Made by a program: the position numbers and the translations under genes | Shown: positions 1 through 7,910 of the stretch, piece by piece | Position numbering within the stretch: the stretch's first letter is position 1 | Layout of the letters: each line of letters opens with the position of its first letter | Assembly: GCF_003008595.1 (NCBI RefSeq) | Contig: NZ_CP027669.1 | Coordinates: 2,294,001-2,358,000 of the forward strand | DNA length: 64,000 nt | Direction of reading: 5' to 3' | Source of the DNA: Simplicispira suum | Lineage (GTDB): Bacteria > Pseudomonadota > Gammaproteobacteria > Burkholderiales > Burkholderiaceae_C | Notes under the pieces: model-generated | Database searches by the model: none | What the model was told of the DNA's origin: nothing | What the model saw: only the letters and a program-made list of their open reading frames with translations

Positions 1-504
1 CTCTTCGCCCACGCGTTCGACCACCAGGCGCTTGAACTGGCCGCTGTCGTCCGGGGCCCAGCGCGCGGTCAGGCGCACCAGGCGGTGGTCGTCAGTGGTT
101 TCGGCCGTGATGGCCCGTCCGGTGCGGCCGAGCAGGTTTTGGTGCACCTTGCTGTCTTTGCGCAGCCAAGCGGCGGCTGCCGGGTCGGCGACGCCCAGGC
201 GCTGCAGCAAGGATTCGGCGGTGTCGCTGCTGCGCAGCTGCTCGCTGCGGTAGAGCGTGAATGCCGGTTGCTCGGTCAGCTGTGCCAAGGTGGCGTCGCT
301 GGCCAGAGACTGAACCGGCATGGCGATGCGCTGCTGTGGCAGGTCGGCGGCGTCGGGACCGAGCGAGGCCACGGCGAAGGCACCGCCCCCTGCAGTCAGC
401 AAGAGGGACGCCAGGGCGGCTGTAAGGCGTTTGGGGTGGTTGCGCAGGCTGCGGGTTACGTTCCCCAGCAGGGCGCGGCTGGCATCGGTCAAGCCATTGT
501 TCAA
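1..504 (-). CDS. M23-family metallopeptidase, N-terminal part (runs off left edge)
   Basis: An open frame read leftward from about 504 has no stop before the window edge. The translation starts with a basic stretch, then a hydrophobic segment rich in A, L and G (about residues 25-45) that looks like a signal or anchor. It continues into a soluble region typical of the N-terminal part of OapA/M23 peptidases encoded beside tyrS in Comamonadaceae. The catalytic LytM domain would lie outside the window, so the family call rests on N-terminal resemblance and location. The start is inferred to be TTG at 504, preceded by a GGGGACAG-like ribosome site; no in-frame ATG lies near. It is divergent from tyrS, with about 200 bp shared between them for promoters. 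Confidence 0.6.
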   Translation of the reverse strand, partial: MNNGLTDASRALLGNVTRSLRNHPKRLTAALASLLLTAGGGAFAVASLGPDAADLPQQRIAMPVQSLASDATLAQLTEQPAFTLYRSEQLRSSDTAESLLQRLGVADPAAAAWLRKDSKVHQNLLGRTGRAITAETTDDHRLVRLTARWAPDDSGQFKRLVVERVGEE

Positions 505-703
505 AATTCTGTCCCCAGGGTGGCGTGGGTCTGGCACGGCGGGCGACCGGGCGGTCGAGGGCTTACCAAGGCGCACAAACTGTCAGGATGGCAGCCGGGG
601 GAGCAAGGCAGGGTGGAGGAAAACCGGGCCTACTAGAATCCGCGACTGCGAAGTGCGCCGAAGTATAGCGAACCTGCTCGCCTGGACACCCAAGAAAACC
701 CCT

Positions 704-1936
704 ATGAAAACTTCAGTTGTTACAACTTATCCGGTCACCGACGCTGTAGGACAAGCGCTGGAAGTGTCGCTCCGCGGGGCTGATGAACTGCTGCCGCAGC
801 AGGAGTGGGTGCAAAAGCTCGCGCGCTCTGAGGCCACCGGCCAGCCGCTGCGCATCAAGCTGGGGCTGGACCCCACGGCGCCCGACATCCACATCGGCCA
901 CACGGTGGTGCTGAACAAAATGCGCCAGCTGCAGGATCTGGGCCACCAGGTCATCTTCCTCATTGGCGATTTCACCAGCCTGATTGGCGACCCCTCGGGC
1001 CGCAACAGCACGCGCCCGCCGCTCACCCCCGAGCAAATCAAGGAAAACGCCGAAACCTACTACCGCCAGGCCAGCCTGGTGCTCGACCCTGCGCGCACCG
1101 AGATCCGCTACAACAGCGAGTGGAGCGAGCCCCTGGGCGCGAGCGGCATGATTGCCCTGGCCGCCAAGTACACCGTGGCCCGCATGATGGAGCGCGACGA
1201 CTTCCACAAGCGCTTTTCCACCGGCCAGTCGATCAGCGTGCACGAGTTTCTGTACCCGCTGATGCAGGGCTACGACTCGGTGGCCTTGAAGAGTGACCTG
1301 GAACTCGGCGGCACGGATCAAAGGTTCAACCTGCTGATGGGCCGCCATTTGCAGCAGGAATACGGCCAGGAGCCGCAGTGCATCCTGACCATGCCCTTGC
1401 TTGAAGGGCTCGACGGCGTCGAGAAGATGAGCAAGAGCAAGAACAACTACATCGGCATCAGCGAGCCTGCGAACACCATGTTCGCCAAGGTGCTGTCGAT
1501 TTCCGACACGCTGATGTGGCGCTGGTTCACGCTGCTGTCGTTCCGCTCGCTGGCCGAGATCGCCCAGCTCAAGGCCGAGGTGGACGGCGGGCGCAACCCC
1601 AAGGACGCCAAGGTGCTGCTCGCCAAGGAGATCACCACGCGCTTTCACAGCGCGGCGGCGGCCAACGCGGCCGAGCAGGATTTCACCAACCGCAGCAAGG
1701 GCGGCGTGCCCGACGACATCCCCGAAGTGCAGCTCGCGGGCGCGCCGCTGGGCATTGGCGCTTTGCTCAAGCAGGCGAACCTTGCGCCCTCGTCGAGCGA
1801 GGCCAATCGCCTCATCGACGGTGGCGGCGTGCGCGTGGACGGCAGCGCGGTGAGCGACCGGGGCCTCAAGCTCGCAGCGGGTAGCTACGTGGTGCAGGTG
1901 GGCAAGCGCAAGTTCGCCCGCGTGACATTGGCCTGA
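704..1936 (+). CDS. tyrS: Tyrosyl-tRNA synthetase
   Basis: Charges tRNA-Tyr with tyrosine in the cytosol. The 410-residue product has the class I signature HIGH at residues 63-66 and KMSKS at 241-245, followed by a C-terminal S4 RNA-binding domain (about 345-405). KMSKS together with HIGH places it in the TyrZ-like branch rather than the E. coli TyrS type, which has KFGKS. The open frame extends far upstream to 320, but ATG 704 is where homology begins, and the upstream extension overlaps the divergent peptidase gene. A dispersed palindromic repeat directly after the stop may act as transcription terminator. Confidence 0.97.
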   Translation: MKTSVVTTYPVTDAVGQALEVSLRGADELLPQQEWVQKLARSEATGQPLRIKLGLDPTAPDIHIGHTVVLNKMRQLQDLGHQVIFLIGDFTSLIGDPSGRNSTRPPLTPEQIKENAETYYRQASLVLDPARTEIRYNSEWSEPLGASGMIALAAKYTVARMMERDDFHKRFSTGQSISVHEFLYPLMQGYDSVALKSDLELGGTDQRFNLLMGRHLQQEYGQEPQCILTMPLLEGLDGVEKMSKSKNNYIGISEPANTMFAKVLSISDTLMWRWFTLLSFRSLAEIAQLKAEVDGGRNPKDAKVLLAKEITTRFHSAAAANAAEQDFTNRSKGGVPDDIPEVQLAGAPLGIGALLKQANLAPSSSEANRLIDGGGVRVDGSAVSDRGLKLAAGSYVVQVGKRKFARVTLA

Positions 1937-1940
1937 ATTT

Positions 1941-1993
1941 CAATAAAAAATAGCCTCTAGCGCTTATTCAGTAAGCGCTGACAGCTATTGAAT
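1941..1993 (+). repeat. Dispersed nested-palindrome repeat, copy 1 (after tyrS)
   Basis: Perfect inner stem AGCGCTTA (1959-1966) - 5-nt loop - TAAGCGCT (1972-1979), enclosed by an outer AATAGC ... GCTATT pair (1949-1954 / 1984-1989). It begins 5 bp after the tyrS stop and lies between tyrS and the convergent LysR gene, so it could terminate both. Related copies are at 5017, 7125, 24661, 53827, 57126 and 59535. Confidence 0.8.
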
Positions 1994-2001
1994 ATATAGC
2001 G

Positions 2002-3006
2002 TCAATCGGGCGTGGCCAGGGTGTCTGGGTCAGGCCCATCGCCAATGGCGCGGCGGGTACTTTCGGCTTCCAGGGCCAGCCAGGCGCAAAAGGCCTGAAC
2101 TTCAGGCCGCTGGCCGCTGCGCGGGCCGGTGAGCAGCCAATACGCCAAGGGCGAATCGAGTCGGTGTCCCGGCATCACCTCCACCAGATCGCCCGACGCC
2201 AGTGCGTCGGCAATCAGCGGCATGCGCGCCAGCGCCAGGCCCTGGCCGGCCAGCGCGGCCTGCACGATCTGGTGTGCGTAGTTGAAATACAGCCAGCGCT
2301 TGGGCTGAAGCTGGCCGCCAGCTTGCGCATCAAACCAGCGCCGCCACGAAAGCCATTCGAGGTTGGCGCTGCGGTGTGCGTCCCCGGCCTCGATCAGCGT
2401 GAAGTGCGCCAGATCGCCGGTGGTCTGCGGCGTCCCGCTGGCCTTGAGCAGCCAGGGGCTGGCCACCACGGCCAGCTGCTCGCCGAACAAGCGCTGGCCG
2501 CCCTGCATGCGGTGGCCGGGCCGGCCGTAGCGCAGCGCCAGGTCCACGTCCGACGTGTCGAGGTCCACGGTGAGGTCGCTGGCGTCGATGCGGATGTCGA
2601 TGTCCGGGTGCTCGCGCTGGAAATCCTCCATGCGCGGAATCAGCCACATCGAGGCAAAGCTGGCCCAGGTGGTGATGGCCACGCTTTTGCGCCCGGCGCT
2701 CTGGCGCGCCAGGAGCACGGCGGTGTCGATTCTCTCGATGGCCGGCGCACAGCTGCGCAGCAACTGTGCGCCGGCGCCGGTGAGTTCCACGGCGCGCGTA
2801 TGGCGCAGAAACAGCGGTAGGCCAATTTCGTCTTCCAGCGCCTGAATCTGCCGGCTGACAGCCGACTGGGTGAGCGAGAGCGACTCGGCCGCCGCGCGGA
2901 AGTTGAGGTGCTCGGCAACGGCCAGAAAGGCACGCCAATGGCCCAGACCGACCGGACGGGTGCGCAGCGGAGGGCGGGGCGCGGATGCGGATGCTGCAGT
3001 GGCCAT
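2002..3006 (-). CDS. LysR-family transcriptional regulator (GcvA-like)
   Basis: 334-residue DNA-binding regulator. An N-terminal winged helix-turn-helix (about residues 20-80, with the typical AVSRQIQALE recognition region) is followed by a periplasmic-binding-protein-like effector domain to about residue 305. Within the family it resembles the GcvA/AmpR subgroup; the inducer cannot be read from sequence. The first 20 residues (A, P, S, R rich) are longer than usual, so a later start is possible. It is divergent from the DUF2917 gene, and a perfect palindrome with LysR-box geometry lies between them, suggesting it controls that gene and itself. Confidence 0.9.
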   Translation of the reverse strand: MATAASASAPRPPLRTRPVGLGHWRAFLAVAEHLNFRAAAESLSLTQSAVSRQIQALEDEIGLPLFLRHTRAVELTGAGAQLLRSCAPAIERIDTAVLLARQSAGRKSVAITTWASFASMWLIPRMEDFQREHPDIDIRIDASDLTVDLDTSDVDLALRYGRPGHRMQGGQRLFGEQLAVVASPWLLKASGTPQTTGDLAHFTLIEAGDAHRSANLEWLSWRRWFDAQAGGQLQPKRWLYFNYAHQIVQAALAGQGLALARMPLIADALASGDLVEVMPGHRLDSPLAYWLLTGPRSGQRPEVQAFCAWLALEAESTRRAIGDGPDPDTLATPD

Positions 3007-3020
3007 GGGGTGCTATTTTA

Positions 3021-3041
3021 TTGATGCGAAACCAGCATCAA
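3021..3041. promoter_or_regulatory. Probable LysR operator
   Basis: Perfect inverted repeat TTGATGC (3021-3027), 7-nt spacer, GCATCAA (3035-3041). The arms contain the T-N11-A arrangement of LysR boxes. It is 15 bp from the LysR start codon and 86 bp from the divergent DUF2917 start, the expected place for an autoregulatory and activating site. Binding is inferred. Confidence 0.65.
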
Positions 3042-3126
3042 TCGCGGGCCGCGTTTTCATTGGACGCAGCCTGCCCGCAGCCCGACCATAGCAAGCATCG
3101 CAAGGTATTTTTCTCAGGAGGTTTCC

Positions 3127-3519
3127 ATGTCTTCAGCTCCCCCGCCTTCATTGTTTGCCGCACGCGACCTGCCCCGTCTGCCGGGTGCTGCGGCGCTGCA
3201 GCGCCTGCCCCCCGGCGGCGTGATCACGCTCCTGGCGCGGCGTGCGCAGGTGCTGCGCATCGATTCGGGCTGCGCATGGGTGACCCTGGGCAGAGGCCCG
3301 GTGGATGGCATGGGTCGCGCCGACATGCGTGCGGGCGACACCTTTGTCCATGCCGGGCAGCTGCTGCGCGTTCCGGCGGGCACGCGCGCCGTGATCGAGG
3401 CGGCGCGCGGCATGGAGCTGCGCTTTGTCTGGCAAGCCGCCGACGCCACGGCGCGCCAGCTGCGGCGGCGGCGCGGGGCCGGTGCGTGCGAGGCGCAGGA
3501 TGCGGCGGCTTGCTGCTGA
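3127..3519 (+). CDS. DUF2917 domain protein
   Basis: 130-residue protein matching the DUF2917 family, short cupin-like proteins common in Betaproteobacteria with no established function. The core is a run of beta-strand-type segments (residues about 30-105) including GCAWVTL and the DTFVHAGQ region. The C-terminus is Arg-rich and ends with a Cys-Cys pair. ATG 3127 is supported by a strong AGGAGG 7 bp upstream. It is divergent from the LysR gene with a LysR-type palindrome between them, so the two probably form a regulator-target pair. It is convergent with the BLUF gene, with only 3 bp between stop codons. Confidence 0.8.
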   Translation: MSSAPPPSLFAARDLPRLPGAAALQRLPPGGVITLLARRAQVLRIDSGCAWVTLGRGPVDGMGRADMRAGDTFVHAGQLLRVPAGTRAVIEAARGMELRFVWQAADATARQLRRRRGAGACEAQDAAACC

Positions 3520-3522
3520 GGG

Positions 3523-3918
3523 CTAGCCGGGAAGCGCCAGGCGCAGGCGCTCGAAGGCGGCCAAAGCGGCGCTGCCGTCCAGCGCTTCGAGCTGCTCGAA
3601 CGAGGTTTCTTCCTCGCCGCTGGTGAATGCCAGCTGGAAATCGCCAAAGCGGCGCGCTTGCAGCGGCCCGTGGTACAGCACTTCCACACCCGTGTGCCGC
3701 GCGTCGTTGCGGATGCGCTCGGTCAGGGAGAGCACGGGTTTGCGCTCGCCCTCCAGCATCTGGCAAAAGCGCTGACCGTCAAAGGCCAGCAGTGCGGTGA
3801 TACCGCGCTCGGCGTTGCTTGCGCGTGCGCGGTGGGCAATGTCGGCCACGATGCTGAGCGGCTGCTCGGGGCTGAGGGTGCTGACGTAGAGCACTTGGTA
3901 GAGGAGAGACTGGGACAT
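3523..3918 (-). CDS. BLUF-domain blue-light sensor protein
   Basis: 131-residue single-domain BLUF protein (blue-light sensing using FAD). The residues that form the photoactive hydrogen-bond network in the family are present: Tyr11 (in LYVS), Asn35 and Gln53 (in FCQMLEG). RNDARH and the R-F-DFQ region match the second half of the fold. There is no attached output domain, so it should signal through a protein partner, as short BLUF proteins do. The start is ATG 3918; the frame stays open far upstream but only antisense to glmU. It is divergent from a Crp/Fnr regulator about 100 bp away; a functional link is possible but unproven. Confidence 0.9.
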   Translation of the reverse strand: MSQSLLYQVLYVSTLSPEQPLSIVADIAHRARASNAERGITALLAFDGQRFCQMLEGERKPVLSLTERIRNDARHTGVEVLYHGPLQARRFGDFQLAFTSGEEETSFEQLEALDGSAALAAFERLRLALPG

Positions 3919-4023
3919 AGGGGAGCGCCACTCTAGGGCGGTGGAGCGCATCGCACAATGTGAAAAGACATAGGGCTGAGCCCAGGGACGTCCGCCTAAG
4001 ACCATCCCTAAAATTTGCGGACC

Positions 4024-4776
4024 ATGCCCCAGCCTCCCCAACCCCGGTGCCCACCCAACTGCCACGCATGCGGCTTGCGCGACTTCGCCGCGTTTACCGA
4101 ACTGCCGGCCGGGGCGCTGGACGCCATCAACCGCGCCCGCAGCCACACCACGGTGGGGCGCGCGGGCAGCACCTTGATTCGCGAAAACCAGGCCAACAGC
4201 CAGCTCTACACCCTGTACTCCGGCTGGGCCTTCCGCTATTCGACTCTGAAGGATGGGCGGCGGCAAATCCTCAACTTCTTGCTGCCGGGCGATCTGATGG
4301 GTCTGCAGCAAGAATTTGGCGACGACGCTGCGCATGGGGTGGAGCTGCTGACCGACTGCGCGCTGTGCGTATTCAAGGGAGACAGCCTGTGGGAGCTGTA
4401 CCGCGAGCATCCGCGCCTGGGCTACGACATCACCTGGCTGGCTGCGCACGAAGAAGGGAATGTGGACGACAACCTGCTGACGGCCGGCCGGCGCAACGCG
4501 CTGGAGCGCGTCGCCATGCTGCTTCTGCAGCTGTACCGGCGCCTGGACCGACTGGGTTTGGCCGAAGGGGGCAGCATTGAGTTTCCGCTGACCCAGCAGC
4601 ACATTGCCGATGCGCTGGGCCTGTCGTTGGTGCATACCAACAAGACGCTGCGCCGGCTGGTGCATTTGGGGCTGCACACCATTGAAGACGGGCGCTTGTC
4701 CATCCTGAACCCGCGCGCACTGGCCCGCATCGCCGAGTATTACGACCAACCGCCGCGTCTGTTGCCATTGCTGTAA
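4024..4776 (+). CDS. Crp/Fnr-family transcriptional regulator
   Basis: 250 residues from ATG 4024 (a TTG at 4015 is in frame). It has an N-terminal cyclic-nucleotide-binding-like beta roll (about 20-140) and a C-terminal winged helix-turn-helix (about 165-230, with LTQQHIADALGLSLVHTNKT). Near the N-terminus, cysteines are spaced C-x3-C-x2-C. E. coli Fnr uses three N-terminal cysteines plus a central one to hold its 4Fe-4S cluster. Here the position equivalent to the third ligand is not Cys, although a central pair (DCALC) exists. It is therefore either a modified redox sensor or a non-cluster Fnr relative. Confidence 0.88.
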   Translation: MPQPPQPRCPPNCHACGLRDFAAFTELPAGALDAINRARSHTTVGRAGSTLIRENQANSQLYTLYSGWAFRYSTLKDGRRQILNFLLPGDLMGLQQEFGDDAAHGVELLTDCALCVFKGDSLWELYREHPRLGYDITWLAAHEEGNVDDNLLTAGRRNALERVAMLLLQLYRRLDRLGLAEGGSIEFPLTQQHIADALGLSLVHTNKTLRRLVHLGLHTIEDGRLSILNPRALARIAEYYDQPPRLLPLL

Positions 4777-4848
4777 GCCATTGGCTGCAGCGCGCGCCGA
4801 TAATGTTGCGCGAGGCCGGGCGCCGCCCGGTGCAATAGCGCGATTTGC

Positions 4849-6279
4849 ATGAACCCCATTGACATCGTGATCATGGCTGCCGGCAAGGGCACGCGCATGA
4901 AGAGCCGCATTCCCAAGGTACTGCAGCGCCTGGCAGGGCGCCCGCTGCTGCAGCATGTGCTGGGCCAGGCGAGCGCGTTGGGCGCGCGCAGCGCCATCGT
5001 CATCACTGGCCACGGCGCTATCGAAGTAGAAGCTGCTTGCGCAAGTGCAGTAAGCGCTGGAGGCCCATTTGACCTGAAATTCGTGCGCCAGGAGCCGCAA
5101 CTGGGAACCGGCCACGCCGTGCAGCAGGCGGCGCCGCTGCTGCAGGATGACGGCACCGTGCTCGTGCTCTCGGGCGACGTGCCGCTGACGCAGCCGGGCA
5201 CCGTGCGCGCCCTGGTGCAGGCCAGTGCCGACCAGGCGCTGGCGCTGCTGACCGTGCGCCTGCCGCAGCCCAGGGGCTACGGCCGCATCGTGCGCGGCGC
5301 GGACGGTGCGGTGCGCGGCATCGTCGAAGAAAAAGACGCCAGCGAGGACCAGCGCGCCATCACCGAGGTCTACAGCGGCATCCTCGCCGTGCCCGCGCGC
5401 CTGCTGCTGCAGTGGCTGCCGCGCCTGTCCAACCAGAATGCCCAGGGCGAGTACTACCTGACCGACGTGGTGGCGATGGCCGTGGCGCAAGGCGTGCCGG
5501 TGGCCACGCACACCATTGACGACGCGGTGCAGGTGGCAGGCGTCAACAGCCCGGCGCAACTGGCCGAGCTGGAGCGCGCCCACCAGAGCCGCGCCGCCGC
5601 CCAACTGATGGAGCAGGGCGTGCGCCTGGCCGACCCGGCACGCTTTGACCTGCGCGACGACGAGCGCAGCGGCGCGCACGCCGAACTCGTCTGCGCGCAA
5701 GACGTGGAAATCGACGTCGGCTGCATCTTCACCGGGCGGGTCGAGCTGGGCGAGGGCGCACGCATCGGGGCCTACTGCTGCATTGCCAACGCGCGCATTG
5801 CAGCGGGCGCCGTGATTCACCCCTTTACGCACATTGACGGCGAAGCCGCAGGCGCCGAGGTGGGCGAGGGCGCGCTGGTGGGGCCGTTTGCCCGCTTGCG
5901 CCCCGGCGCGCAGCTCGGGCGCGCGGTGCATATCGGCAACTTCGTCGAAGTCAAGAACAGCCAGCTGGCCGATGGTGCCAAGGCCAACCACCTGGCCTAC
6001 CTGGGCGACGCCACGGTGGGCGAGCGCGTGAACTATGGCGCCGGCAGCATCACCGCCAACTACGATGGGGTCAACAAGCACCGCACGGTGATCGAAGCCG
6101 ATGTGCACATCGGCAGCAATTGCGTGCTGGTGGCGCCGGTCACGATTGGTGCGGGCGCCACGGTGGGCGGCGGCTCGACCATCGGCAAAGACGTACCCGC
6201 TGGGTCGCTGGGCGTGGCGCGCGGGCGGCAAACCAACATCACCGGCTGGAAGCGGCCGGCCAAGAAACCCGCGCCCTGA
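4849..6279 (+). CDS. glmU: Bifunctional UDP-N-acetylglucosamine pyrophosphorylase / glucosamine-1-phosphate N-acetyltransferase
   Basis: Makes UDP-GlcNAc for peptidoglycan and LPS from glucosamine-1-phosphate, acetyl-CoA and UTP. The 476-residue protein has an N-terminal nucleotidyltransferase domain with the GKGTRMKS loop (about 12-19) and QLGTGHAVQ, then a left-handed beta-helix acetyltransferase half (about 265-460) with hexapeptide repeats and the NYDGVNKH region. Both active halves are present. An oddity is that residues about 57-74 are encoded by a dispersed palindromic repeat, lengthening a surface loop before the QLGTGHA motif. glmS, the preceding pathway step, is in the same window but unlinked. 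Confidence 0.97.
   Translation: MNPIDIVIMAAGKGTRMKSRIPKVLQRLAGRPLLQHVLGQASALGARSAIVITGHGAIEVEAACASAVSAGGPFDLKFVRQEPQLGTGHAVQQAAPLLQDDGTVLVLSGDVPLTQPGTVRALVQASADQALALLTVRLPQPRGYGRIVRGADGAVRGIVEEKDASEDQRAITEVYSGILAVPARLLLQWLPRLSNQNAQGEYYLTDVVAMAVAQGVPVATHTIDDAVQVAGVNSPAQLAELERAHQSRAAAQLMEQGVRLADPARFDLRDDERSGAHAELVCAQDVEIDVGCIFTGRVELGEGARIGAYCCIANARIAAGAVIHPFTHIDGEAAGAEVGEGALVGPFARLRPGAQLGRAVHIGNFVEVKNSQLADGAKANHLAYLGDATVGERVNYGAGSITANYDGVNKHRTVIEADVHIGSNCVLVAPVTIGAGATVGGGSTIGKDVPAGSLGVARGRQTNITGWKRPAKKPAP
5017..5070 (-). repeat. Dispersed repeat copy 2, inside glmU coding sequence
   Basis: The segment has the family landmarks in reverse orientation: GCTATC, GCTGCTTGCGCAAG, a TAAGCGCT arm at 5051-5058 and the GAGGCCCATTT end. 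It is in frame with glmU, contains no stop, and encodes about 18 residues rich in Ala and Ser, consistent with insertion into a tolerated loop. Confidence 0.7.
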
Positions 6280-6305
6280 GAGTGGCGTGCCGAAGGAGCG
6301 AGAGC

Positions 6306-7112
6306 ATGGTCAGCACCGCACCCGAAGGTTTTTCGTTTGTCACCGCCTTGGGCGGTGCGCCCGTGCAGGGAACTGAGGAAGCACAGGGCATGCAAGAACT
6401 GGCACGCCTGCGCACGGCGCACCAGGACTTGTTGCGCGCCATTTCGCACGATTTGCGCGCGCCAGTGCGCCACATCACCGCGTTTACGCCCCTGCTGCGC
6501 GAAATTGTCGAGCCGGCCGCCCTGCTTGCAGCCGAGCGTGCCGAGGCGCTGGAATTTCTGGCCACCATTGAGCAGGCAGGCCAGCGCATGGGCCGCATGA
6601 TCGACGGCTTGCTGGCGCTCTCGCGCATTCAGGCAGCGGCGCTGCGCGTCGAGGCGGTGGACCTCGATCGCCTGCTGCCGCAGGTGGTCGATGAGCTGAC
6701 GCCCTCTGCAGCCGGCCGCTCGATGGATTGGCGCCTGGGGCCTGGGCTGGGCGTGGTGCAGGCCGACGAGGCGCTGCTGCGCCAGTTGATCAAGGAGCTG
6801 CTGGCCAACGCCATCAAGTTCACCCGCAACACACCTGCGCCGTGCATTGCGGTGCGCGCGGTGCGCAGTGGGGATGGCGATGGGATTGGCGCATGGACGC
6901 TGCAGGTGCAGGACAACGGCGCGGGGTTTGACGGAGCCCAGGCCCACGGTCTGTTTGGCCTGTTTCAGCGACTGCACCCGGAGCGCGAATTCGAAGGCGT
7001 GGGTGCGGGCCTGGCCATCGTGCGGGCCGTTGCGCAGCGCCATGGCGGCAGTGTCAGCGCACAGGCGGCGCCGGGTGCGGGTTGCACGGTGGAAGTGGTT
7101 TGGTCGGCGTGA
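6306..7112 (+). CDS. Soluble sensor histidine kinase (orphan)
   Basis: 268-residue kinase with a dimerisation/phosphoacceptor domain (ISHDLRAPVRH, His48) and a HATPase domain with N box (ELLANAIKFT), G1 (DNGAGFD), F-like (GLFGLFQRLH) and G2 (GVGAGLAIV) motifs. The H-box style resembles phytochrome- or bacteriophytochrome-type kinases, but no sensor domain or membrane segment precedes it; only about 40 residues lie before the H box. ATG 6306 has a GAAGGAG site upstream. No response regulator is adjacent, so its partner must be elsewhere. It is 26 bp downstream of glmU and possibly co-transcribed. Confidence 0.88.
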   Translation: MVSTAPEGFSFVTALGGAPVQGTEEAQGMQELARLRTAHQDLLRAISHDLRAPVRHITAFTPLLREIVEPAALLAAERAEALEFLATIEQAGQRMGRMIDGLLALSRIQAAALRVEAVDLDRLLPQVVDELTPSAAGRSMDWRLGPGLGVVQADEALLRQLIKELLANAIKFTRNTPAPCIAVRAVRSGDGDGIGAWTLQVQDNGAGFDGAQAHGLFGLFQRLHPEREFEGVGAGLAIVRAVAQRHGGSVSAQAAPGAGCTVEVVWSA

Positions 7113-7124
7113 TTTCGGCCTTGT

Positions 7125-7182
7125 ATTTGCTATTGAAAAAATAGCTATCAAAGCTTATAGGGTATGCGATAGAGGCCAATTT
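7125..7182 (-). repeat. Dispersed repeat copy 3 (after the histidine kinase)
   Basis: Reverse-orientation copy with the outer arm TGCTATTGAAAAAATAGC, an eroded core (AAGCTTATAG ... TGCGATAG) and the AGAGGCCAATTT end that is shared with copy 6 at 53827. It starts 12 bp after the kinase stop. Confidence 0.7.
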
Positions 7183-7216
7183 AACCGGACTATTTAGCGG
7201 CCTCAGACAAAGACTT

Positions 7217-7842
7217 GAGAGCGCCATTTCGCACGGGACGGGTGCCGGGTCTCGCCCCGGCAGGCGAGGTACTTGTTCTTTGCGTCGCCAAAGAAAAGTA
7301 CCCAAAAAAAAGGCGACCCTGCTGTCCGTGACCCCGTGCTGCGCACGGGGCAGACTGCGATGCTCACGCCGGGCGGGTTCTCGCTGAACTCGCGCTACGC
7401 GCTCAAACAGACGCGAGCCCTGATCCGCCCGCCGCTGCGCTTCTCGGCACGGCCACAAGGGCTTTGGACAACGGAAAACCAAACATCCGGACGGGCCTAT
7501 CTCTGCGCTCGGCCCGTGTGGCTGTCCAGGTCCAGGCCCTTGTGGATGCGCCTGCGTCGGGGTGCTTGCGGGGTGGCATGCGCGCGGGTGCGCGCATGCT
7601 TCGTTGACTAGCTCGCCGTGGTTGTTCGAACGTAGCTGCGTAGCAGCGCAGTGAGTTCCACGGCGCACCCCGCAAGTGCCCCGACGCAGGTTGCCCCGCA
7701 GCGCAGCGAAGGGGTCGCAGACAGTAGGGTGGGCCTTTTTTGGTGACTTTTTTCGGCATGAAAAAAGTTACTGCGCCGCCGGGCGCACATCCCGGCTCCC
7801 GTCCTGTGCCACGGGGTGCGAACCCATCAAAGCCGCGCTCTC
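7217..7842. repeat. 626-bp gene-free element with long imperfect inverted ends
   Basis: The element begins GAGAGCGC (7217-7224) and ends GCGCTCTC (7835-7842). Both ends continue inward as related arms of about 110 bp: a GACGGG..GCCGGG block, a GTACTT or GTAACTT block, a run of A (AAAAAAAGGCGACC on the left, the complement of AAAAAAGGCCCACC on the right), and CTGTC. The centre is GC-rich, with several short frames but none with recognisable protein homology or good start sites. I recall similar intergenic repeats in Comamonadaceae and other Proteobacteria, often carrying spurious hypothetical-protein calls. No transposase is inside, so it is either a non-autonomous mobile element or a structured untranslated region. 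Confidence 0.65.
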
Positions 7843-7910
7843 ATCGTTGTCTTTCGGCTTTTCTGAGGCAGCTACATCGTCAGGTAAAAACCAAAAATAC
7901 CTCTCGCACC

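Noticed and set aside
3523..6231. A 902-codon leftward open frame
   Set aside because: Only its last 131 codons (BLUF) show homology; the rest is antisense to glmU and the Fnr-like gene in high-GC DNA where long antisense frames are common.
7273..7611. Possible small genes inside the 626-bp inverted-end element
   Set aside because: No ribosome sites, no homology, and frames overlap on both strands as expected from GC-rich repeat DNA.
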